Positions 1 through 5,160 of a DNA stretch of 6,495 bases are shown here, piece by piece (within the stretch, counting starts at the first letter, position 1; each line of letters begins with the position of its first letter). The stretch is from Acinetobacter sp. (GTDB lineage Bacteria > Pseudomonadota > Gammaproteobacteria > Pseudomonadales > Moraxellaceae). The DNA lies in NCBI GenBank assembly GCA_030523805.1, contig JAUNHS010000094.1:1-6495 (forward strand), given 5' to 3'. The position numbers and the translations under genes were made by a program. Under the pieces are notes generated by a model, which worked only from the letters and a program-made list of their open reading frames with translations, had not been told where the DNA came from and did not search any database.

Positions 1-346
1 CGGCTTTTAAGGTTAAAAAACGCCCATCTTTTAATAATACACCCACATAATGCCATAATTGTTGCTTAACATCTGTACCACTCACCAAAAGCATCGCACC
101 AAGCCCCAGCAAGGGGTTAGTACTCATTAACACACCACCAATCGTTGCTCCTGTAATATTACGTTTAGTGCGTGCAAAATCATTATCGCCATAAACACTT
201 TGCAACAAGGCAATACCCAAAATATCATTCGTGGGAATGATGATATTTTTACCCCAAAATTTTGCTAATAAAGCAATCCCTGTATCAGTCAGAGAGACAA
301 AATAGTGTTGCCCAAAGCCTTTAGCATTAAATAACTTACAACTCAT
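1..346 (-). CDS. Hypothetical protein, N-terminal part; C-terminus beyond the left edge
   Basis: This frame is open from an ATG to the left edge of the window, about 115 codons with no stop, so only the N-terminal part is visible. Two ATGs are adjacent (347-349 and 344-346). The AGG at 352-354 (read on the minus strand) sits about 5 bases before the second, so I chose that one. The protein begins MSCKLFNAKGFGQ. It has a mildly hydrophobic Gly-rich stretch at about residues 65-90 (ITGATIGGVLMSTNPLLG, then LGAMLLVSG), followed by a segment ending LLKDGRFLTLKA. A basic patch, a Gly-rich hydrophobic stretch and then a 'DGR' strand faintly recalls small bacterial PH-like or membrane-associated proteins, but I do not recognise the family. 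It is separated from the phage operon by a strong terminator and is probably transcribed on its own. It could be host DNA flanking the prophage or a phage accessory gene. Confidence 0.6.
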   Translation of the reverse strand, partial: MSCKLFNAKGFGQHYFVSLTDTGIALLAKFWGKNIIIPTNDILGIALLQSVYGDNDFARTKRNITGATIGGVLMSTNPLLGLGAMLLVSGTDVKQQLWHYVGVLLKDGRFLTLKA

Positions 347-413
347 CATCACCTAAGTGATGCCACACGCCATAAAATCACTTAAATTTTGTGATAAACA
401 CACTCTATTTTTA

Positions 414-428
414 TTGCACAATGTGCAA
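414..428. promoter_or_regulatory. 15-base palindrome upstream of the left-edge gene, possible operator
   Basis: The sequence is ttgcaca, one central base, then tgtgcaa: perfect 7-base arms. It lies about 68 bases upstream of the left-edge gene, after the terminator at 441-471, where that gene's promoter should be. On the minus strand, TTGTGC (416-421) and TTTATC (393-398) are 17 bases apart and could be weak -35 and -10 elements, the first overlapping the palindrome. That arrangement would suit a repressor site, but the -10 match is poor and no regulator is visible. It could be chance in AT-rich DNA. Confidence 0.3.
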
Positions 429-440
429 CATCATTACACA

Positions 441-471
441 AACAAAAGCGACTATCACAGTCGCTTTTGTT
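441..471 (-). terminator. Rho-independent terminator downstream of the methyltransferase remnant
   Basis: A perfect 13-base inverted repeat (aacaaaagcgact / agtcgcttttgtt) encloses a 5-base loop (atcac). It starts 13 bases after the stop codon of the methyltransferase remnant. Read on the minus strand, the T-rich 3' arm runs into TTTGTG, so it can act as a terminator for leftward transcription. The plus strand also has a T-rich 3' side, so it may work in both directions. It isolates the phage tail region from the left-edge gene. Confidence 0.75.
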
Positions 472-483
472 CTATTCTAATCT

Positions 484-914
484 TTAAAATTTAAACAACA
501 TATTATCTTCATACACGGCATCTTTATTGATATGTGTTTTAAAGCTAATTCGTTCAAAGCCACCAACTCTTTGCCACCTTGCATTATCATGTTGTTGTAT
601 AAATTGCATATAATCTAATAATTCGCTTTTAGTGCTACTAAAAAATATATAAGGCGGTTTAACCATGGACATGAGATGTAAAAATTTGGTCATTCCAAAG
701 TATTTTTCATTCGCATAGCTTTGTTGCATGGTACATATATATGGTGGGTCTAATAATAGCAATACATTTGCTTGATGTTGATATTTGGGAATAAGTGTCT
801 CAAAACCTTCACAAGCAATTTCTAAACCATCTAAATAATCATAATGTAGAACAGTCGTTGGCTGTATCCGTCCAAATCATTGTAAATGACTGTTGATTTA
901 AGTATGTTTTCTAT
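484..914 (-). pseudogene. Decayed D12-class DNA adenine methyltransferase
   Basis: The frame ending at 484 contains LLLLDPPYICTMQQSY, with DPPY encoded at 739-750. DPPY is the catalytic motif IV of Dam-type N6-adenine methyltransferases, which bind S-adenosylmethionine and methylate adenine in short DNA sites. The frame stays open upstream (VLHYDYLDGLEIACEGF, then ETLIPKYQHQANV) to a stop at 877-879 but has no ATG. In the +1-shifted frame, 852-890 encodes VIYNDLDGYSQRL, which resembles the conserved segment that normally follows the SAM-binding motif I, and that frame is blocked by a stop at 915-917. So motif I (FxGxG-like) and the start are missing. Only about 35 codons separate the NDxDGY segment from DPPY, where E. 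coli Dam has roughly 120 residues including the target-recognition domain. An internal deletion with a frameshift near 850-876 explains this. The C-terminal half to the stop looks undamaged. A short protein from an internal TTG (762) is conceivable but would lack SAM binding. Confidence 0.75.
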
Positions 915-920
915 CTAAAG

Positions 921-943
921 ACAAGGGGATTAAAACCCCTTGT
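921..943 (-). terminator. Stem-loop terminator of the tail operon after the fibre gene
   Basis: An 8-base perfect inverted repeat (acaagggg / ccccttgt) with a 7-base loop (attaaaa) lies 9 bases past the fibre stop codon. The stem contains a run of four G-C pairs. On the minus strand it is followed by CTTTAGATAG, a weak U-tract, so termination may be partial. Its position directly after the last structural gene supports an operon-end role. Confidence 0.65.
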
Positions 944-952
944 TTGGTTGTG

Positions 953-2263
953 CTAATACCCCTCCACCACCACATCAAACCGTACAGGTTCATCTGTACC
1001 TCCTGTTAAACGTCTAAAACCAAAATAAACATTGCTCTTTTCATTTAATCGGTGTTGAAAAATGGATTGCCATGAATAATTCCACTCCAAACTTTCTACT
1101 TCAGTAGAATGTGCGATGGTTTGACTGATTTGTAATCGTGCTTCAAGAATTTTGTTCGGCATCGCACGCCATAAGGGCAATTCCACAATTGGAAAATCTG
1201 ATGGGGCATGAATATCTTGCAAGCCTAGCTTTTGCATATGCCAATTGCGTACATTGCTCTTGTGAAAATAAATTACTGGGCATTCAAAAGTAAAACGCTG
1301 TACGATGCGTCCGTCTGGGTAGGTTTCGTGCGTGCCTGTCATTTGGATAGGCATATTACTGTGAGAATTAGGCATAATAATGCCTGAACGTGTTTCTCGT
1401 ACAACGGATTGTAGCGTGGTCGCAATTTGCACATTCTGCGAACCATCAAAATTGACACTGCCTGTAACTGCTCCTGTGAGTTGTATTTGGCGTGGTGTTT
1501 GCAATTTACTTGCCGATACAGCATTTTCAGTTTTGTCTAGTTTGCCGAGTGATAGGTTGCGTCCTTGATTGGCGGTTAGGGCTTGATTGTTTGCGGTGCT
1601 AGTAAGTGTGTCGTTGAGTTGTACGATGCCTGTTTGCGTGGTGCTGGCATGGCGTATGGCTTGGGTGCTTACACTGCTAATTAAACCTTTTTCATTGATG
1701 CTAATGCTTGGAATGCTGACTGAATTGCCATAAGTACCGCTTTGCACGCCACTATTGGCAAGGGTCAGTGTGCAGTGGCTATTTTGCGAACCATCGTAGC
1801 TGAATGAACCTGACACTGCTCCACCTATTGTTACTGTACGAGCCGTTTGTAGTTTAGTCGCTGTAGCAGCATTGCCTTGTAAATTGCCGATAAAACTGCC
1901 AGCAGTTTGTACATTGCCTTTGGCGTAAATGCCTTGGTCGGGGATTTTATTGGCATCGGCATAGCTGGAGCTGGCGAGAATGCCGCCTGTATAAATTTTT
2001 TGGGCATTGCCAGTGGGGGTATAAAGTGAAAGTGGCAATGTGTGGCGTATATCGCTAATGCCGAGTATGCCTGTAATGTTGAGATTGCCTGTGATTTCTC
2101 CGCCTGTTTTGTCTAGTTTGCGTTGGTATAGATATTGGGTGCGGTTGGCGAGTTGTTTGGTAGGACGGTTGGTAATGCCATTTTCGCCGCCATGGACAGG
2201 GTCATTTTCTTCAATGCGATAAATGCCTAATTCCCAAGTGTTTTGTTCGGTTAAGTTTGCCAT
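953..2263 (-). CDS. Phage tail fibre protein (receptor-binding)
   Basis: This 436-residue protein forms the fibre that recognises the host surface. Residues 10-47 (WELGIYRIEEN, DPVHGG, then NRTQYL) match the baseplate-attachment start common to P2- and Mu-group tail fibres. KLDKTGG at 49-55 begins a shaft-like region. Residues 206-237 contain TQTGIVQLNDTLTS and ALTANQG, the pattern of the short tail-fibre repeat family (Phage_fiber_2). Two similar blocks (131-166 and 248-283) share KLQT, GAV.GS and DGSQN. The C-terminal third, from about residue 305, has DGRIVQRFTF and ends in DVVVEGY, typical of a fibre tip domain. The ATG is preceded by AGGA at 8 bases. It follows tail protein I by 55 bases and is the last gene of the operon. 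P2-like phages usually place a fibre-assembly chaperone (gpG/Tfa) next; none is present. Identification as a fibre is firm; the receptor is unknown. Confidence 0.87.
   Translation of the reverse strand: MANLTEQNTWELGIYRIEENDPVHGGENGITNRPTKQLANRTQYLYQRKLDKTGGEITGNLNITGILGISDIRHTLPLSLYTPTGNAQKIYTGGILASSSYADANKIPDQGIYAKGNVQTAGSFIGNLQGNAATATKLQTARTVTIGGAVSGSFSYDGSQNSHCTLTLANSGVQSGTYGNSVSIPSISINEKGLISSVSTQAIRHASTTQTGIVQLNDTLTSTANNQALTANQGRNLSLGKLDKTENAVSASKLQTPRQIQLTGAVTGSVNFDGSQNVQIATTLQSVVRETRSGIIMPNSHSNMPIQMTGTHETYPDGRIVQRFTFECPVIYFHKSNVRNWHMQKLGLQDIHAPSDFPIVELPLWRAMPNKILEARLQISQTIAHSTEVESLEWNYSWQSIFQHRLNEKSNVYFGFRRLTGGTDEPVRFDVVVEGY
1415..1522 (-). repeat. Fibre internal repeat, copy 2 (residues 248-283)
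   Basis: This codes for a block starting NAVSASKLQTPRQIQLTGAV and containing NFDGSQN. It aligns without gaps over most of its length with the block at 1766-1873: KLQT, R, GAV.GS, DGSQN and a final TL are shared. It is preceded in the protein by KLDKT (241-245), echoing the KLDKT at 50-54. It looks like a duplicated shaft module. Confidence 0.6.
1766..1873 (-). repeat. Fibre internal repeat, copy 1 (residues 131-166)
   Basis: This codes for a block starting NAATATKLQTARTVTIGGAV and containing SYDGSQN. It is the partner of the block at 1415-1522. The similarity is clear in protein and partial in DNA, so the duplication is old rather than recent. Confidence 0.6.
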
Positions 2264-2318
2264 GTTTTAGTTCCTATTGGTTGTGTTGTGGTTGGGTGTG
2301 ATGTTTCTGCCTGTGTGT

Positions 2319-2885
2319 TTATCCGACCCCATAATTATACGAGCCGTCATATCGCACTTTGTTGTTATAGCGAATGGCGACGGCTTTATAATCCAGCACC
2401 GCCAAGGTGCAGCGTGCTGGGGCAAAGTTGCGTAAAATTTGGCGTATGCGTTGGGCTTGTTCATTGGTCATCGGTTGTTGTAAGCGTACCGAGTAATACG
2501 CCCAACGTTGGTTGAGTGGAATGTTTTGCACGATGCTGTTTTCATAACTACGTGCTTTTAAGCCTTCATCAATTTCTATCTCGCCAAAGCCAAGCTGGCG
2601 TAACACTTCACGGATTGCCCATACTGTGCCTTTGTAGCGGTGTAATTCTAATGCTCGTCGCATTAAGCCACGTTTGCTACTGGCACTATCGGCGAGTAAT
2701 AAGCCATCTTCGCCAATCACACTCCATTTTTCTGCCAACAGCGGCATAAATTGGTCGTCCATCAGGTCAATCAGCGTGGTCATGATATGCTGATGGGGCA
2801 AGTCGGCAAAACGTAAACTTAAATCGGCAAGGGCGGTGTATTTTTCATCATTGGCAATGATGTCTGCATAATTTAATTTAGCCAT
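2319..2885 (-). CDS. I: Phage tail protein I (P2 gpI family)
   Basis: This 188-residue protein is close in length to P2 gpI (about 176). In P2-type tails gpI is a baseplate wedge component next to gpJ and is thought to connect the wedge to the fibre. The diagnostic segment is residues 82-101, HRYKGTVWAIREVLRQLGFG, a highly conserved part of the family. It is preceded by LPLLAEKW-like text (MPLLAEKWSV, 47-56) and followed by the C-terminal strand region ending RYDGSYNYGVG, also typical. The start codon lies inside the end of gene J (8-base overlap) with only a weak GACGAG-like ribosome site, so translation is probably coupled to J. The order J-I-fibre matches P2. Nothing looks truncated. Confidence 0.92.
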   Translation of the reverse strand: MAKLNYADIIANDEKYTALADLSLRFADLPHQHIMTTLIDLMDDQFMPLLAEKWSVIGEDGLLLADSASSKRGLMRRALELHRYKGTVWAIREVLRQLGFGEIEIDEGLKARSYENSIVQNIPLNQRWAYYSVRLQQPMTNEQAQRIRQILRNFAPARCTLAVLDYKAVAIRYNNKVRYDGSYNYGVG

Positions 2886-3996
2886 GGCGTTGCTCGTCTA
2901 TTGTTAGGTTGATGGCGGTGCAATTCGCCCATTCGTGTTCGGAAATGAGCATTTTTTGTGGTTGAATGAGTTCTACATCATATACGCCTTCTACACGCAA
3001 AGCGGCAATAATGGCTGATGGCACAATATCTACACCGAGTTTGCGAGTTTTGTCGGACAGGAATTGTTGTAAGGCGTTTTGGGCTTGGGTGCGTACCAAA
3101 TCTTCTCGGTATTGGCTGAGCAGTTTGAGCCGTGCGTCTATGCGATAATCTCGTCGTGTAGCGGCAATCACTTCCACTTGGTCGCACAAGGGACGGAGTT
3201 TGTCCGCCGATAAATGGCGTTGAATGTCTTGTAATAGGCGGTTGTCCGCTGTGCCATTTTTGCTTAATACGGTAATGCGAACCTGTCCGCCTTGTGGTGT
3301 GCTGACTTTGACATCGGCAATGTCTTGGCTGACGGAGCGTGCATGGTAGTCATAGGCAGCGATTGAGCCACAACTGCTAAAGGCTTCTGGGGCGGCTAAA
3401 ATGCGTTTACGGTAGGCATCGTCATCTTCTTCCACCAGTCCACCGCTGGGAATGTCAATGTTGTGTACGCTGATGTTGCTTGCTGCCACATTGGGTAAGG
3501 GGCTTTGTAGGCGGTTGATTTGTCCGATTTGCCAGCCATTGCCCACCGTGCCAGTCTGTGTGCATTCGGCTTCTATATCCACATAGTTAATCAAGGGCGT
3601 AATCACATCATCATTGAGCGTACGAAAGCGGATCTCGTCATTAACGGCAACTTGCGTACCTTTGGCAATGACGATGCTAGCGTGTTCGCCTTGTACGCTA
3701 AAGCGTAAAATGCAGCGTGCCGCTTTGTTTTGTAAGCGGTAGCAGCCAAAAGTTTCGCCACATAAGTCTAGGGCAACGCCTATGGCAGTTTGCGGAAAGG
3801 TTTGTCTAAAGGCTTCATTCATGGCTTGGCGTGTGAGCATTTCTCGGTAGGCATAGACGTGAATCAGCAGTTGTTCAATGTGTGCAGGTTGTAGCGTTTT
3901 GCCTGTGTGTTGTTCGTATTGGGCGATGCTGTCTTTGAGAATTTGTTTGACATCGGCATCCACCACTTGAATGTCGTTGCGGTTGGTGATGGTCAT
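2878..3996 (-). CDS. J: Baseplate assembly protein J (P2 gpJ / Mu gp47 family)
   Basis: This 372-residue wedge protein, with W and I, builds the arms of the contractile-tail baseplate. Residues 75-100 hold the early conserved part (ALDLCGETFGCYRLQNKAA), with A/G-rich strands after it. The strongest signature is at about 194-232: SGGLVEEDDDAYRKRIL, then APEAF, SCGS and AYDYHA, leading to IADVKV. This is the central core of the Baseplate_J family (GG.dpEsdd.yR.Ri). RPLCDQV at 268-274 and the C-terminal VEGVYDVELIQP (335-346) are also family-like. It is longer than P2 gpJ (about 302) and nearer to the Mu-group length. GGAG lies 7 bases before the ATG, and only one base separates the stop of gene W from this start, so it is clearly cotranscribed and probably coupled. 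Confidence 0.95.
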   Translation of the reverse strand: MTITNRNDIQVVDADVKQILKDSIAQYEQHTGKTLQPAHIEQLLIHVYAYREMLTRQAMNEAFRQTFPQTAIGVALDLCGETFGCYRLQNKAARCILRFSVQGEHASIVIAKGTQVAVNDEIRFRTLNDDVITPLINYVDIEAECTQTGTVGNGWQIGQINRLQSPLPNVAASNISVHNIDIPSGGLVEEDDDAYRKRILAAPEAFSSCGSIAAYDYHARSVSQDIADVKVSTPQGGQVRITVLSKNGTADNRLLQDIQRHLSADKLRPLCDQVEVIAATRRDYRIDARLKLLSQYREDLVRTQAQNALQQFLSDKTRKLGVDIVPSAIIAALRVEGVYDVELIQPQKMLISEHEWANCTAINLTIDEQRHG

Positions 3997-3997
3997 G

Positions 3998-4351
3998 TTA
4001 AATCTCCGTGTGGTAGATTTGGCGGTCTATGTCATCAACGGCGAGCCAGTAGATGTGAAAATGAAAATTGGGAGCAATGCCGCTAATGTCGATGCGTTGT
4101 ACTTTGATGCGGTTTTCCCATTGGGCAAGGGCTTGATGGATTTCTCGTACCATGTGGGGAATGGCGATGTCATAGGGCTGGTCAATGTAGTGCAGATGGT
4201 CTGAGCCAAAATTGGGACGTAGTACATCTGAACCTTTGTAAGTGCGTAAGATGTTGGCGATACATTGGTGTATATCGTCTTCGCCTTGGGTATGGGCAAT
4301 GCCTGTGGGTGGCAGTTGCCAGTGGGTGTGTTGTAAGGTTAAGTCATTCAT
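3998..4351 (-). CDS. W: Baseplate assembly protein W (P2 gpW / T4 gp25-like)
   Basis: This protein is 117 residues, matching P2 gpW (115). gp25-like proteins sit in the inner baseplate wedge and nucleate the sheath. Residues 24-58 show the family pattern: EDDIHQCIANILRTYKGSD followed by LRPNFGSD and YIDQP, equivalent to the 'I..ll.T..GeR..rP.fGs.l' core. VREIHQALAQWENRI (68-82) is the conserved second helix with the usual E..R. The C-terminal strands end YHTEI. The start is unusual: the nearest ribosome-site-like sequence is GGA about 10 bases upstream, and the start codon lies in the arm of an inverted repeat (see 4348-4384). A gene-free gap of 299 bases precedes it, so it cannot be coupled to V in the usual way. 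J follows after one base. Confidence 0.93.
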   Translation of the reverse strand: MNDLTLQHTHWQLPPTGIAHTQGEDDIHQCIANILRTYKGSDVLRPNFGSDHLHYIDQPYDIAIPHMVREIHQALAQWENRIKVQRIDISGIAPNFHFHIYWLAVDDIDRQIYHTEI

Positions 4352-4384
4352 GATGCTTCATTCCAGTCAATGCTTGCATCATGA
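4348..4384 (-). promoter_or_regulatory. Inverted repeat enclosing the start codon of gene W
   Basis: The arms tcatgatgc (4348-4356) and gcatcatga (4376-4384) are perfect 9-base complements separated by 19 bases. In the minus-strand mRNA, the ATG of gene W falls in the 3' arm and the only ribosome-site-like GGA falls in the loop. If the hairpin forms, it would hide the start codon and limit W translation. This is inferred from base pairing only; the long loop makes the structure moderate in strength. Confidence 0.35.
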
Positions 4385-4470
4385 TAGTTGTGGCTTGGGG
4401 CGTGTGTCTTTTAAGCTGTTTTTTGGGTTGGGGCTGGTTGGGTAAATGTGATTGGGCGAATATTATTCGC

Positions 4471-4493
4471 CCCTACACCCCAAATGAATTACC
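4471..4493. repeat. 23-base direct repeat, copy 1
   Basis: It begins ccctacaccccaaatg and is identical over 23 bases to the copy at 4594-4616. It directly follows a hairpin of the form ggcgaa...ttcgcc. The start-to-start distance between copies is 123 bases. Confidence 0.85.
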
Positions 4494-4593
4494 GTAGGGG
4501 CAAATTATATTTGCCCAAATCTTGCGAGCGGGCAAAACGATGTTTTGCTATTCCGCTCTCAGGGCGAATGTCTTGCGAACCTATCGGTTCTCA

Positions 4594-4616
4594 CCCTACA
4601 CCCCAAATGAATTACC
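4594..4616. repeat. 23-base direct repeat, copy 2
   Basis: It is identical to 4471-4493. It too directly follows a hairpin (gcgaacctatcggttctc), so the repeated unit appears to be 'hairpin plus 23-mer'. Confidence 0.85.
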
Positions 4617-4650
4617 CCCACCCACACAATTCACATGATGATAAAAACCA

Positions 4651-5160
4651 TCAATTCGGCGACGATGTTGTCCCCCCACTATCGCCACGGTGGGTATGAT
4701 TAACCAAACTTTTGCCTTGAGCCACCACATCGCCTGTGGCTTGCAGTGAGCCATTGATGTTTACATTGCCTTGAATGACGACTTGCTCCGCCACAATGCT
4801 CACCTTGCCACTGGTCTGTACCTGTACATTGCCTGTGCTGCGGTCGTGGCTAATGATTGTGCCATTGCTAAATTTTTTCACCCACAGGTCAGCATTTTGC
4901 GTGGGCGTAGGGTCTTGTTCATTATACACCGCACCTAAAATATAGCCCTGCTCGCCACGATGGTCTAAAATCACCGCCACCAATTCACCGACATCAGGCA
5001 AGTTGTAAAATTGGTTTGCTCCTGCATTTGCCGTGTGCATGGGTAGCCAATCGGTTTCAAAATCATCTAAATGCGGTAATTTGACTTTGGCGTAGTGTAA
5101 TTGAGCATCACATTGTGAAATGATGCCAAAATGAAAGGTCGCAGTAAAATCATGGGTCAT
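4651..5160 (-). CDS. V: Baseplate spike protein V (P2 gpV / Mu gp45 family)
   Basis: This 169-residue protein forms the central trimeric spike that pierces the host outer membrane when the sheath contracts. The N-terminal OB-fold part carries the family pattern LPDVGELVAVILDHR (54-68) and GYILGAVYNEQD (72-83). From about 105 the sequence becomes a beta-helix-like run of short alternating strands (VQVQTSGKVSIV, VVIQGNVNINGSLQ, ATGDVVAQG). The tip holds NHTHRGDSGG (154-163), where H155-x-H157 corresponds to the metal-binding HxH of P2-type spike tips. It is shorter than P2 gpV (about 211), which implies a shorter beta-helix shaft. GGAG lies 8 bases before the ATG, and the start overlaps the stop of gene D (ATGA), pointing to coupled translation. 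The next gene, W, is displaced by the repeat-filled gap. Confidence 0.93.
   Translation of the reverse strand: MTHDFTATFHFGIISQCDAQLHYAKVKLPHLDDFETDWLPMHTANAGANQFYNLPDVGELVAVILDHRGEQGYILGAVYNEQDPTPTQNADLWVKKFSNGTIISHDRSTGNVQVQTSGKVSIVAEQVVIQGNVNINGSLQATGDVVAQGKSLVNHTHRGDSGGTTSSPN

Larger units (their letters stand above)
4454..4616. repeat. Compound palindromic repeat, REP- or MITE-like
   Basis: Five stem-loops are packed into about 160 bases: gggcgaata/tattcgccc (4454-4472); cccctac/gtagggg (4470-4500); gggcaaat/atttgccc (4498-4516); gagcgg + gcaaaac / gttttgc + ccgctc with a 4-base bulge (4526-4558); and agggcga + gaacc / ggttc + tcaccct (4561-4597, one mismatch). Two perfect 23-base direct copies occur in it. 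There is no transposase and no coding frame. This resembles the non-autonomous palindromic elements (GTAGGGGC/GGGCGAA type) scattered in many bacterial genomes. Which class it belongs to cannot be settled from one copy. Confidence 0.65.
4352..4650. other. Gene-free gap in the tail operon between V and W
   Basis: I see no supportable coding frame on either strand. From the V side, 4617-4650 holds only a C-rich stretch and a weak gatg/catc pairing. The middle (4454-4616) is the palindromic repeat described separately. 4385-4453 is G/T-rich on the plus strand with no recognisable signal. Neighbouring tail genes overlap or nearly touch, so a gap of this size suggests an insertion, or loss of a small gene. 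Confidence 0.7.

Noticed and set aside
484..762. A functional small methyltransferase of 92 residues from the TTG start
   Set aside because: It would start three residues before DPPY and lack the SAM-binding motif I; conserved methyltransferase text continues upstream in the same and a shifted frame.
953..2263. Possible invertible fibre segment (Mu G-like or min-like switching)
   Set aside because: I saw only one fibre 3' end, no inverted crossover sites flanking it and no invertase gene in the window.
4027..4299. Minus-strand 90-codon frame overlapping gene W
   Set aside because: It is a shifted shadow of W, whose frame carries the gp25-like motifs.
4454..4616. CRISPR array
   Set aside because: There are only two repeat copies, the intervening sequence is itself palindromic, spacing is far larger than spacer length, and no cas genes are present.
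4448..4699. Plus-strand open frame of 83 codons covering the V-W gap
   Set aside because: It runs through the palindromes and direct repeats (the repeat gives the same peptide PTPQMNY twice) and into the end of gene V. It has no family resemblance.
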